Assembly: GCF_000234805.1 (NCBI RefSeq)
Contig: NC_016645.1
Span: 1,154,391-1,218,390, forward strand
Direction: 5' to 3'
Length of the DNA: 64,000 nucleotides
DNA from: Pyrobaculum ferrireducens
GTDB lineage: Archaea; Thermoproteota; Thermoprotei; Thermoproteales; Thermoproteaceae
Shown here: piece after piece, positions 33,901-41,560 of the stretch
Layout of the letters: every line of letters begins with the position of its first letter
Position numbering within the stretch: position 1 is the first letter of the stretch
Program-made: the position numbers and the translations under genes
The notes under the pieces: model-generated
Database searches by the model: none
What the model was told of the DNA's origin: nothing
Seen by the model: only the letters and a program-made list of their open reading frames with translations

Positions 33901-34737
33901 GGCGGGAGAGATGAAAGCGTTTTGTACTCCACAGTTGGATTTCTGTTTGCGAAGAATACAGGCGAAGACGTAGCGCTCATAGATGAAGATTATGCAGTAG
34001 CAAGGCTATTTGCATTCAAGAGAACCGTCCTTCCGCCGCGTAACATTGATAGGCTAATGAGCATCGAAGAGCTTATAGCATATACAGTGTTCCGTGCTAC
34101 AGGTGGTAACGAGCAACAAGTTCTCCATGCAGTACAGAACTCTATAAACTACTTAGGAATTCCTAATAATACTGCTCCTGAGATTTTCAATAGAATCAAT
34201 ATAATCTTTCCAGTTATGGTGCAAATAGCATCCCAGCAGATTTCTTCACAGCGATCAACATCCCTAAACAATTACAAGTCACAGATTAGCTTTATGTTGG
34301 GGACATTATGTAGTCAGTTAGGCAATTATGGCGGTGTCCAGCTTCAGCAAATGTTGGTAAATGTTTGCAAACAGTATAAGGATCATCTGTTAAAGTTTGC
34401 CTGGGAGATCTACTACACAATTACACAAGTTATAAATAATGATCAAGCGTGGATGCAGGCTGGATCTATGCAACGTACACTCCTGAAACTCCAGGACAAA
34501 ATATTAGGGATGATTCTTCAATATTATCCGAGTAGTAGTACACGAAGAGATATCGGTAGGCTTCTTCAACTGTCGCTAATTCCGCCGATGCCCGATCCCC
34601 GCATTATAGATGTTACCCTAAATAAATACAGTATTTCAGCTAGATATCGACAGGGATATAAAGTTTCGAATTCATCACTAAGGGAGGCGTATGCTAGGTC
34701 AATTCCTCTTAAAGTAGACAGATACGAAGAACTATGA
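30970..34737 (+). CDS. Large nuclease-helicase: PD-(D/E)XK domain plus SF2 DExH helicase (DrmA/Lhr-like)
   Basis: About 1,255 residues. The N-terminal nuclease core is AQPDAVLE (Asp near 68) and IYVVEVKSYPF (Glu81, Lys83), followed by a cysteine cluster PECCVCASADC at about 180-190, as in Fe-S nucleases. The SF2 motor has motif I APPGSGKT (~465), DEAH in VIDEAHTIL (~613), SAT in FILSSATI (~655), a C-terminal TSTLELGVN block and motif VI QRFGRGGR (~973). Size and order recall DISARM DrmA-type or Lhr-type helicases, but the fused nuclease is unusual. ATG 30970 overlaps the mini-gene stop; GTG 30964 is the alternative. The DUF1998/DrmB-like gene follows with an ATGA overlap. Confidence 0.8.
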   Translation: MRPAREEARKYRSLVLCPLFREVVVDERAVKKRTEAHDDFVKKAVLLLSEMEGGCRELRLDLERAQPDAVLECGDKIYVVEVKSYPFAITDEEHYCSSGYLRPYPADFEQAVSYKERAQARTSREIVPVLVYRGIPLGGLRDAPFFIFIKEEEGEYLSGGHVVRGRVASEGQMRGVEHGVYKPGPECCVCASADCPVGRKMRSYLGCAGGRSGGGGVLQLPTDVISAYQRLLVTEWCLARHGTRCVKCGPIYLALSQTTLHRDDLPLTREHVLRAVGQQLLQQLESNRLLVEKSCDVYKESLNKIKIRNGYVVAEGVTRRDFLVMLEYISLLYSLGYGASGGVQSLPVPDKCYRTYHGEVARLVRNTSALPDDGRVFEAYYLPAIVDYLGKRNIDVASAVTSSFGALLGGDVLKKLSESLRSEGGQAVSKVSQFQNEALMEIGKRLSAWLTGSEKKPPFVLMTAPPGSGKTLVFLVAALAVVLAGGKVVIMYPSKKLALQQVQQIYYTLEELNSQPGSRISLAILDGDSTRCSRRRQGPVRSLKCRQGRHSLEFQNGQYLCDGQSVDWFTDCEDGALSRDIIVTNPYKLSSMLMRSQNVATMLADRLRLIVIDEAHTILEPRELDFLTALIHRLFILGGIDRVEKYPAFILSSATITSSGLPFAEEARERLITFRSIGALERVESASPAEVNAFTKQISELLLGGNLANYYETAVIDYYSIGRQSSGKSKVTAPMVIFTNPMESPSGTVQEASVSLMLAAATRLYSGGQYNNFSSVVFFDSKETLAEVASYVRARLVSIEGSPADKTLTKPFFLNCTPGSLCIKGGWNGLKVIKNILMSGSYGELEDFSHLSLFCTRLSELNAAYKYASMMYSGQRAASAQPPKCYDTARQAAEQILRDLIQNVSNLSQRSTLLVHHADLEDSIRYAVERKLEMPGSWYTVLSTSTLELGVNLSGVGAVGQFGLPWLAENVIQRFGRGGRDESVLYSTVGFLFAKNTGEDVALIDEDYAVARLFAFKRTVLPPRNIDRLMSIEELIAYTVFRATGGNEQQVLHAVQNSINYLGIPNNTAPEIFNRINIIFPVMVQIASQQISSQRSTSLNNYKSQISFMLGTLCSQLGNYGGVQLQQMLVNVCKQYKDHLLKFAWEIYYTITQVINNDQAWMQAGSMQRTLLKLQDKILGMILQYYPSSSTRRDIGRLLQLSLIPPMPDPRIIDVTLNKYSISARYRQGYKVSNSSLREAYARSIPLKVDRYEEL

Positions 34738-36785
34738 AGATATATTTACCAGCCTACAGGTATAGACACTTTTATATTTTATCAGGTTTCGTCACCAGTA
34801 ACAGTACTAGTTTGACTATAGATATGAATTTACGTAATATCGAGCAGGGATCTATTAGCGACCTAACGGCAGGATTGCAGAGATCTATAGAGAGATCTAT
34901 AGATAGCTCGCCTGTTAAGGAACTGGACTATGTGGTAGCGTTTGACATGAGCTACCTTGTCAGCAAGCTGTGCAAAATGTGTGCTGGCACAAAGAGAGGA
35001 TCCCCCTCAGGCTCTGGTGTGCCAGTCTGTGGGTATTACGTAGAGAGAAGGCGTCTTAATGAACGCTGGCGCAACTATGGAATACTAATCTTGGCGAAAT
35101 GTGATGTCGGGGAGGGAGTTAGAGATATCTATGCATTTGTGAAGAAATTCTCCTCAGGTTCGGATAAGCCCTGGATAGCAGGCATTCTGTATGGTATAAA
35201 CATCGGCGCACAGGGTCGCGATATGAATATGCGCATTAGGATAGATGGCTTAGGTATAGATGACAGTTTCGTAGCTGTAGTGAGCAGTGTGAATTATCTC
35301 AGCTCTTATCCGAGAACATATACCGACGAGGTCACATTCAGCTCTGAGAGTAGCACATCTATTGGCGGTATAGACATGGAAGACGGTACCGCCGTGGTGG
35401 AATTGTTTTATCTAGGATCTATACTGTCGGTAAAAAGCAGGAGTACTGGTGCCTTTATGCCGGTAGTCGTGCATTACGATGTAGAAGGTAGCTCTTTTCC
35501 CAGATCTTTGCACCCGGTTGCGCGTGCGTATAAATTGCGGCGGAGCGTCAGCGCCGACGAGCTTTACAGCTATGTTAAAAAGGCGCTCACTTCTGGCATG
35601 CCTGCAGTAAAGTTGCTAATGCAGAATCTAGTTGCGGGGAGGGCGCTCTCTGCATTGGGCTGTAGAGGCTGGGTTACTGAGAGAGAAATAGTTGCAAGTG
35701 TTTATGGCAATGAGACGGTAATCACGACGCCGATATTAGGCAGGATACTTTGCATCTACAGAAGGCTTTACACGCCACGAGCAAGCTACAGAGGCTATAA
35801 TGGGCTGAATAGCCTTCTGAAGAGATGGCTAGAGGCAGTGAAAGAGTGTAAATGCAAAAGTAGCGATTTTAGCAGTTCGCAAGGTTGGGTAGATCGCTTT
35901 GTGAACTGTCTCGAGACATCAGGGAAATTATCGGAGTTCAGACAGTGTTTACTACAGAACTATAGTGGTAATATTAGACGCCTAGAGTGTAGTTTAATGA
36001 GATCCAATCCTGAGCTATTTACAGCGCTTGTGTTTGTGGAGCTGTTAATGCTTTCGGCCTTGATTATAGGCGCCCACGGCGCATCTCACCTCATGGCTAA
36101 GGCCGCGGGCATCAGTTCGCGTGACTTTGCTGAAATGATTGAAATAGAGATCTGCGCTAACGACTTCCCCCTTGTTAAGTGTGTTTGGCATCAGTTAGAA
36201 GATGTCGGGGACGTGAGCTTTGATGGGGTAATTAAACTAAAATATGACGAAGGCTGTAAGGGCGTTAAGGTTCAAATCTCTACGTACGATCTGAGCGGCG
36301 CCACACATACAAAATTTGGCGAGAGGCTTCTCAAGCTAGTTATGGAGCTAGGCGGATGTGGTTCTGCGAGGGATATTTGCAATTATGCTTGGATTGAGGA
36401 GAAGAGGAGGCTCGACAGAGCATTCAGCATCTTAGTTGCGAACAATACATTACTTGGAGAGCTCGATAGACATCTCGGCTCTATGCCTCAGGAAGTAGCA
36501 CCCCCGCGGGACCTCTTCAGATTTATGCTTGGCGGCATTGTGGGCGAAGTTAGGAGAAGGCTTGGCCAGACTGCGCAACAACAGAGGCTACCGCGTAAGC
36601 TTTATCAGTATGTGTGGCCTCGTCATGTTCCTAGCTGTGCTGATGGATGTCACCTCTGCGTCCAGGTACCGAGGATGATGTGCGTCTACAGTCCTCTGCA
36701 TGAGGAGCTTAGGGTGTCGAAGAGCGCCTCGCTGTGGTTGCTGGAGCCACTCTGTTCCATGGTGCAGAGTGCCGCAGAGACATAG
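34734..36785 (+). CDS. DUF1998/DrmB-like protein
   Basis: 683 residues. The clearest sign is at the C-terminus: PSCADGCHLCVQVPRMMC, the C-x3-G-C-x2-C...C pattern that ends DUF1998 proteins. A helical block ALIIGAHGASHLMAKAAG about 200 residues earlier stands where DUF1998 has its HxxAH-type helix. An N-terminal cysteine group (CKMCAGTKRG...VCGYY) may bind a second metal. Known: DrmB (DUF1998) is an obligate partner of the DrmA helicase in DISARM. The ATGA overlap with the nuclease-helicase shows they are made together. Similarity is remote, so the family call is moderate. The function would be DNA loading or recognition for the helicase. Confidence 0.58.
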   Translation: MKIYLPAYRYRHFYILSGFVTSNSTSLTIDMNLRNIEQGSISDLTAGLQRSIERSIDSSPVKELDYVVAFDMSYLVSKLCKMCAGTKRGSPSGSGVPVCGYYVERRRLNERWRNYGILILAKCDVGEGVRDIYAFVKKFSSGSDKPWIAGILYGINIGAQGRDMNMRIRIDGLGIDDSFVAVVSSVNYLSSYPRTYTDEVTFSSESSTSIGGIDMEDGTAVVELFYLGSILSVKSRSTGAFMPVVVHYDVEGSSFPRSLHPVARAYKLRRSVSADELYSYVKKALTSGMPAVKLLMQNLVAGRALSALGCRGWVTEREIVASVYGNETVITTPILGRILCIYRRLYTPRASYRGYNGLNSLLKRWLEAVKECKCKSSDFSSSQGWVDRFVNCLETSGKLSEFRQCLLQNYSGNIRRLECSLMRSNPELFTALVFVELLMLSALIIGAHGASHLMAKAAGISSRDFAEMIEIEICANDFPLVKCVWHQLEDVGDVSFDGVIKLKYDEGCKGVKVQISTYDLSGATHTKFGERLLKLVMELGGCGSARDICNYAWIEEKRRLDRAFSILVANNTLLGELDRHLGSMPQEVAPPRDLFRFMLGGIVGEVRRRLGQTAQQQRLPRKLYQYVWPRHVPSCADGCHLCVQVPRMMCVYSPLHEELRVSKSASLWLLEPLCSMVQSAAET

Positions 36786-36850
36786 CCGTTATAGCCAAGG
36801 ATAGATGGTGTGTTTTTGCTTTTCCACTGAGGTGTTGCTCTGAAGGGCTA

Positions 36851-37546
36851 TTAGGTGCGTCCCTTGGTGTTGCGTGTGTGGAGGTATGTGCACATGTCTG
36901 CTAGTGGACACTCTCCGCATTTTGGCGCTCTGGCTGTGCAGACCTTTCTCGCGAAGTCGAGTACTGCGAAGTTGAACTCCTTGGCTAGCTCGGGATTGTC
37001 TGGCACTATGGATCTTGCGAGTTCCCAGAGTTCTCTATCTGTGTGGGGCCTCTTCTTTTTTGATTTGGCTCCGAAGACTCTCTCTAGTACTCTTATCATG
37101 TTTCTGTCGAGCAGGGGGCGCGGCGTGTTGCAAGCGATTAGCAGTACCTCTGATGCGGCGTATTCTCCTACTCCTGGGAGGGATTTTAGGGCTTTTTCGT
37201 CGCAGGGCACGGAGCCTCCGAATCTCTCGACCAGTTCTTCTGCAAGCCTCTTGAGCAGGGTGGCGCGTATGTGCTCAATCCCCAGGGGCCTTATTACTGA
37301 TTTTACCTCGTCGATGTGGGCTGCGGCCAGCTCTTTGGGGGTGGGGAACCGCTTTATGAATTCTTCGTAGACTTCTAGAACCTGCTTTACCGTTGTCTTT
37401 CTGAGGAGGAGAGCGGCGGTTAGGATGTGCCAGGCGTCTCTGGTATTTCGCCAGGGGAGTCCTCTGTCTCCATTTGCTCGGTACCACTCTATTATTCTTC
37501 TGCGGAATGTTTCTGCATCACGGAGCCGCGGTGGGGTCTCAGTCAT
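36851..37546 (-). CDS. MIG-type T/U:G mismatch DNA glycosylase, copy 2
   Basis: 231 residues. HhH LPGVGEY at 123-129, Tyr129 in the position of the EndoIII lysine; Asp147 in LLDRNMIRVLERVFG; Fe-S cysteines 203, 210, 213, 219. Sequence and length closely follow the copy at 10363. It follows the second m5C methyltransferase on the same strand after 50 bp. It probably also has its own promoter (GTAAAAAAC near 37571), and AAAGGAG lies shortly upstream of the ATG. Role: repair of the T:G mismatches left when 5-methylcytosine deaminates at high temperature. It converges on the DUF1998-like gene. Confidence 0.9.
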   Translation of the reverse strand: MTETPPRLRDAETFRRRIIEWYRANGDRGLPWRNTRDAWHILTAALLLRKTTVKQVLEVYEEFIKRFPTPKELAAAHIDEVKSVIRPLGIEHIRATLLKRLAEELVERFGGSVPCDEKALKSLPGVGEYAASEVLLIACNTPRPLLDRNMIRVLERVFGAKSKKKRPHTDRELWELARSIVPDNPELAKEFNFAVLDFARKVCTARAPKCGECPLADMCTYLHTRNTKGRT

Positions 37547-37597
37547 TGTGTTGCACTCCTTTCGTGTTTTTTACTTTGAATTTGGCAACCCCGCCGC

Positions 37598-39031
37598 TTA
37601 GGCCTTGGGTATGGGGCTCAGCGGCTCTAGTTTTTCGAGAATTGTTAAGAGGGCTTTGGCTATTTCTGCGGCTGCGAGTGGGGGAACGGCCTCTCCTATC
37701 TGTGCTCTTATCTGGGCTTTTGATCCGTAAAAGAGGAAGGAGTCGGGAAACGTCTGCAGTCTGGCTTTTTCCCTCAGAGTGAGGGCGGCTCTGTCTCTGT
37801 CATAGTGGTAGCCGTAAGTCCCTCCGCCGCCGTATGCTACCACTGTGTACGCTGGCTGTAGCGGATGGAGTCTTCTGTACACGAGACTTATGCCTTTGCC
37901 CTCTACCTCCCACGGCGTTCCATAGACGAATTCGTGATTTTCTCCGGGCGGGATTCTCCTCACCCTCTCGACGGTGTTCCTGCCGTTTTTGGGCAGATCT
38001 GTAGTGCCGTCGGGGAGCCTCAGCTCAGCAACGGGCACCCCGTAGTAGCCTAGTTGCTTCAGTGTCCTTTCGTGGAGCTTCATGGCTTCTTCAAACTCCG
38101 CCTCGTCTGCTCTCTCGATGCCGTTCAGCCGCAGGTAGTCCTCAACGACGTCTAGCGTGAGCTTGTCCCAGACTTCGCGCTTCCACCGCTTAGCTCTTTC
38201 GGTGCCCACTTCTCTCCAGATCCCTTTCCACTTCTCCATTATCTCGACGTAGCTGTCTTGCAACTGTGTCAGGGTTCTGCCTTCGAACACCTCTAGCGGC
38301 GTAAGAGGGTATTTTTTAAAGAGGGAGTCATCGCCGCTGATTGCCCTTTCGAGTAGCGTCCTGGCTTCTCTTATCTGCTGAGGTGAGCTGAATAAATCGC
38401 GCCTTATTCCGACAATAATGAGCCGCTTGCGCCTCTGGGGGACTCCCAGCGCCGAGAAGTCGGATACTCCGCTGTAGATTATCTCGTAGCCACTATTAAC
38501 CACTCTGCCGTTCACCTCGAGCGGTAGCATCTTTTTGATGTCTTCCCACCTAATATTGAGCCTTGCGAGATCTTCGATGATTGTCTGAAAGGCGTAGCCG
38601 TCATTAGCGCTCAACAGCCCGGGCACATTCTCAAAGACAAATGCCTTTGGCTGAAGCACAGCTAGAGCTCTTACAAAGTGCGCGTAGAGCTTTCCCCTCT
38701 TGACCTTTATTCCATTTCTATCCCACGGGGGCCCTCTAATTATTGAAAAATCTTGGCAGGGAGGTCCTCCGATAAGTATGTCGACTTTATCTGCCAGCGG
38801 CGAGAAGATGATCTTCTCGACGTCGCAAGCCATTACAGCCCGGGGCACAGCCTCGACAACGTCCTCTCCGCATTCTATCAGCTTCATCCCAAAATTCCTA
38901 GAGTAGGTGCGCGTAGCGGCGTAGAGCACGTCATTAGCAAAAACTATGTCGTAAGTGCCGACCATTTTAAATCCCCAGTCGAGACCGCCTGCGCCGGAAA
39001 ACAGCGACGCTATCCTAAGCATAGCGGCCAA
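37598..39031 (-). CDS. DNA (cytosine-5-)-methyltransferase, copy 2
   Basis: 477 residues. Motif I LFSGAGGLDWGF, motif IV GGPPCQDFS, motif VI ENVPGLLS, motif VIII GVPQRRKRLIIVG, motif IX RLQTFPDSF, and motif X in QIGEAVPPLAAAEIAKAL. It is nearly colinear with copy 1 at 12167, including the presumed target-recognition part (LEVFEGRTLTQLQDSYVE against LEVFEGRPLPELQDKYVE), so both probably methylate the same sequence. No endonuclease lies beside it. It may be an orphan, a backup for the first locus, or the self-protection enzyme of the nuclease-helicase/DUF1998 unit, as DrmMII is in class 2 DISARM. The second Met (39022) is an equally good start. Confidence 0.92.
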   Translation of the reverse strand: MAAMLRIASLFSGAGGLDWGFKMVGTYDIVFANDVLYAATRTYSRNFGMKLIECGEDVVEAVPRAVMACDVEKIIFSPLADKVDILIGGPPCQDFSIIRGPPWDRNGIKVKRGKLYAHFVRALAVLQPKAFVFENVPGLLSANDGYAFQTIIEDLARLNIRWEDIKKMLPLEVNGRVVNSGYEIIYSGVSDFSALGVPQRRKRLIIVGIRRDLFSSPQQIREARTLLERAISGDDSLFKKYPLTPLEVFEGRTLTQLQDSYVEIMEKWKGIWREVGTERAKRWKREVWDKLTLDVVEDYLRLNGIERADEAEFEEAMKLHERTLKQLGYYGVPVAELRLPDGTTDLPKNGRNTVERVRRIPPGENHEFVYGTPWEVEGKGISLVYRRLHPLQPAYTVVAYGGGGTYGYHYDRDRAALTLREKARLQTFPDSFLFYGSKAQIRAQIGEAVPPLAAAEIAKALLTILEKLEPLSPIPKA

Positions 39032-39312
39032 TCCTTTTCACTATTATGCGTTACTAGGCTACTAATAATTTTGCCTTTATGTAGTTGGAGGGTTTCAGAT
39101 GCGTGCCGCCTCACTAGCTTTCTCGGCGCTGAAACGGCGCGATCCAGTTCTAAAACATCCACGACGCCAGCACTTTCCATAAAATAGGCCTTAAACTTAA
39201 TTTGGCGAACGTAAACGGCATTACTTGCGACTTTCACAACCAGCGCATTCGTTGAAAGCAACTTAACAGAATTTGTAACGGCATCTTCATGTCTTCTGTA
39301 GCTCAAGCTCAA
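39010..39312 (-). CDS. Possible small protein upstream of methyltransferase copy 2, unknown
   Basis: A 100-codon frame from a TTG (YRRHEDAVTNSVKLL...) to LCLG, overlapping the methyltransferase start by 22 nt. The middle, NALVVKVASNAVYVRQIKF, looks like beta strands of a real protein. No ATG/GTG start and no family were found. It could be the last part of a lost upstream gene, for example a missing restriction partner, but there is no motif to show that. Confidence 0.3.
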   Translation of the reverse strand: MSLSYRRHEDAVTNSVKLLSTNALVVKVASNAVYVRQIKFKAYFMESAGVVDVLELDRAVSAPRKLVRRHASETLQLHKGKIISSLVTHNSEKDWPLCLG

Positions 39313-39338
39313 GGCTATCTCTATTCATGGGTCTGTAG

Positions 39339-40008
39339 CTAGTACGTATCTACGTACCACGTCTGTTGGCTTTGTATTTCTCTGTCTACTAGCCTGTGTA
39401 GTTGATCTGCTATGTCGGCTATGTGGAGGGTGACCCACTTGACTCTTTTTTCTTCTACTAGGCGTTTGATTGCTTGTTGTTTTTCGGTTAGTCTCGTGGT
39501 TTTGCCTGAGTTGACTTCGATGAAGAGGATTTCCTGGGGGTTGTCTTGGCTTAGTCCTTTGAAGGCTATGTAGTCTACGGGTGTTCCGAGGAATCTCAGG
39601 TCGCGTGGGTCTACTCCCAGTGTCTGGGTCATGAGGAGGGGTGCGAGCTGTTCGCCGATGCGTCCGAGGAGGGTGGAGATGGAGCGTCTTATGGCGTCTT
39701 CTCTGATTTCGGCTTCTTTTTCTAGGCGCCACCGCTCGAGCTCTGTCTTGTAGCGCTCTTCTATGTCTCCAGCTCGGCTCTCAGCCTCTCCTCTTCTCGT
39801 CTTCTCCACTTGTCGAAGAGTCTTCTGGCTTCTTCTGCGGCTTTTGTGCCGGCTTCTCTCTGTATCTCTAGGCGTCTCTGTAGCGCCGCGTATTCCGTCT
39901 GGAGGGTGTTGTACTGGGTCTGGAGGGTCTTGAGCCGCTTGTTTGTCTCTGTGTGTAGGGGGCGGCGGCGACTGCGAGGAGTACTGCGGCTGTGATCCGC
40001 TCCAGCAT
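39339..40008 (-). pseudogene. Hjr-related endonuclease (COG4741-like), two frameshifts
   Basis: ATG 40008 opens a hydrophobic anchor (MLERITAAVLLAVAAA). After a shift in the G5 run at about 39958-39962 comes a coiled coil (ETNKRLKTLQTQYNTLQTEY). After a second shift near 39771 comes DIEERYKTELERWRLEKEAE and the nuclease-like end FLGTPVDYIAFKGLSQ, EILFIEVNSGKTTRLTEKQQ. The order anchor, coiled coil and Hjr-like domain is that of the archaeal COG4741 nucleases. The usual E-V-K reads E-V-N, so the catalytic lysine is gone, consistent with decay. The promoter AAATATTTACC near 40038 is still present. Confidence 0.7.
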
Positions 40009-40339
40009 GGGGGGGGCCTCCGCGTCCTGGGTAAATATTTGTTGGTTTTTTAGAGTGGCCTCTTCCGTGTCTGCGGATTGTCGGGTTTTTCAATGTGGGG
40101 GGGGGGGGTTTGCTGAACTGTGTGGTGGTGGATGAGAGGTGTGTGTAGGGGGTGTCTCGGTGTGGGCGGGACTGTGGAGAGGGTTGCCTGTGCGGTTTTG
40201 CTGTGGCGGGTTTCTGAGGGGGTGGAGGGGGCGGCTGTGGTCTTCGGCCGCGGCGGCTTCGATAGGGCTGTCTTGGCTTCGCTTGTTGTGCCCGTGCTGT
40301 ATATTGACGTAGAGCTTAAATTGGTGTGTCAGTACGTGG
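40009..40339. other. Spacer between broken Hjr-like gene and ParA gene
   Basis: It contains the G12 run and no convincing gene. A frame ending FDRAVLASLVVPVLYIDVEL (about 40250-40320) is protein-like and could be a remnant, but it has no recognised start or family. Confidence 0.4.
40097..40108 (+). repeat. Homopolymer tract G12
   Basis: Twelve consecutive G in non-coding DNA about 90 bp upstream of the start of the broken Hjr-like gene (minus strand), too far away to affect its TATA element directly. Confidence 0.9.
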
Positions 40340-41152
40340 GTGGTGGGGGTTCTTGCCTTTCTTTCGGCCAGCGGCGGGGTTGGGAAGACCACGGTGGCTC
40401 TGCACCTGGCTCACAGGTTTCTGGGCGAGGGGAGGAGGGTGCTTTTGGTGGATTTGGACCCGAGCGCCGGCTTGACGGCGGCTCTGCTGGGGGAGAGGGG
40501 GGCGGCTGAGCTTGAGGAGGAGAGGAGGACTGTGGGGGATGCCTTGCTGAGGTTTATGAGGGGGGAGGCTGTTGACTTGGAGGACTACGTGGTGCCGGCT
40601 AAGCTGGGGGCTTTTAGGGTTGACGTGGTGCCGAGCGGCGACTCTCTGAGTGACGCCATGGGTCTGGCGTGGTTTTCTGGGAGCAGGCCGAGTCCGGAGC
40701 GGCTTCTTGGGCAGTTTTTGGAGAGGTCGGGGGTCTCGAGGTGGGACGTGGTTCTGCTGGATACTCTGCCTTTCTACGAGAGGCGCTACACGCTCTCGGC
40801 CTTCTACGCCGCCGACAAGGTCATCGTCGTTACCCACCCCTACGGGGCTGAGCCGGTTAGGGTGAGGAGGATGTACGGGAAGCTTATGGAGGTGGTGGAG
40901 AGTGGTATCGACATAAAGGCGAGGGTTTTGATCAACAGGGTGGACAGGGGCACGAGGGAGGGGCGCGAGGCCTTTAGCATAGTGGAGCGGAGCCTCAACC
41001 TGCCTAGGTTTCAGACTGTTCTGCACATGAGGGTGGACTACACGAGGGTTCCGGAGATGCGCTACGAGAAGAACCGCGACGCGAGGCGGGAGGTGGAGTC
41101 TCTGTATAGAGAGGTGAGGGAGTGGCTCAGCGTGGAGCTGTCTATATACTAG
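40340..41152 (+). CDS. ParA/MinD-family ATPase
   Basis: 270 residues. The deviant Walker A is SASGGVGKTT at 9-18, with switch I DLDPSAGLTAAL and Walker B VVLLDTLP; the last 60 residues are helical and basic. ParA/Soj-type ATPases position DNA or protein complexes. No ParB-like or CdvB-like partner lies beside it, so it is an orphan of unknown cargo; MinD-like roles are possible, but no membrane-targeting C-terminal helix is evident. Start GTG 40340; GCTTAAATTG lies about 24 nt upstream. Confidence 0.87.
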   Translation: MVGVLAFLSASGGVGKTTVALHLAHRFLGEGRRVLLVDLDPSAGLTAALLGERGAAELEEERRTVGDALLRFMRGEAVDLEDYVVPAKLGAFRVDVVPSGDSLSDAMGLAWFSGSRPSPERLLGQFLERSGVSRWDVVLLDTLPFYERRYTLSAFYAADKVIVVTHPYGAEPVRVRRMYGKLMEVVESGIDIKARVLINRVDRGTREGREAFSIVERSLNLPRFQTVLHMRVDYTRVPEMRYEKNRDARREVESLYREVREWLSVELSIY

Positions 41153-41295
41153 TCAGCGTGATAACCGCGAAGTCACCGCTCGGCTGCTCCCCGAGACTTC
41201 ATCACGGGGGGTGTCGGTGTCCGGGTTTTTATCCATGTGTGTTTTGTTGGCTGGTGATGAGCCTCACGGTAGGCCCTTTATGGGCGGAACGCCCT

Positions 41296-41520
41296 TCACT
41301 GAGCGGCGCCTAGCTGGCGTTTTAGGTGCTGGAGGAGCTCCCATGCCTCCTCCTCTGTGAGCACGCCGACGCCGAGCCGCCTGGCGAGCTCCTCGTCGCC
41401 TACCACTAGGGCGAATCTGCCTTCTATGGTGTCTAGCTCGTCTGCCTTCACGGCTTTTATGCCTGGTATCTGCCTCCACTCGGGGGGCGGCTCCCCTCTG
41501 AATATGATGTAGATTTCCAT
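41296..41520 (-). CDS. Small protein of 74 residues, unknown
   Basis: From MEIYIIFRGEPPPEWRQIPG to HLKRQLGAAQ. It looks like a small alpha/beta protein: a first strand (EIYIIF), a middle strand (FALVVGDEEL) and a C-terminal helix (EEEAWELLQHLKRQ). ATG 41520 is preferred over 41535 because TTTAAAAAATT lies exactly 26 nt before it. The family is not recognised. It is probably real, given the promoter and clean codon pattern. Confidence 0.6.
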   Translation of the reverse strand: MEIYIIFRGEPPPEWRQIPGIKAVKADELDTIEGRFALVVGDEELARRLGVGVLTEEEAWELLQHLKRQLGAAQ

Positions 41521-41560
41521 GTGTGTGGGTTGCATCCACTTTAAAAAATTCTGCGTAGTT

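Noticed and set aside
16750-39031. Integration at tRNA-Gly with a duplicated 3' end
   Set aside because: I looked for a second copy of the tRNA 3' sequence at the island's far side and found none; no integrase gene is present.
40120-40509. Plus-strand frame of 129 codons before the ParA gene
   Set aside because: It begins in G-rich repeats and runs into the ParA gene in the wrong frame; at most a short remnant.
40340-41152. Plasmid or integrated-element partition locus
   Set aside because: The ParA/MinD gene has no ParB partner, replication gene or repeats around it.
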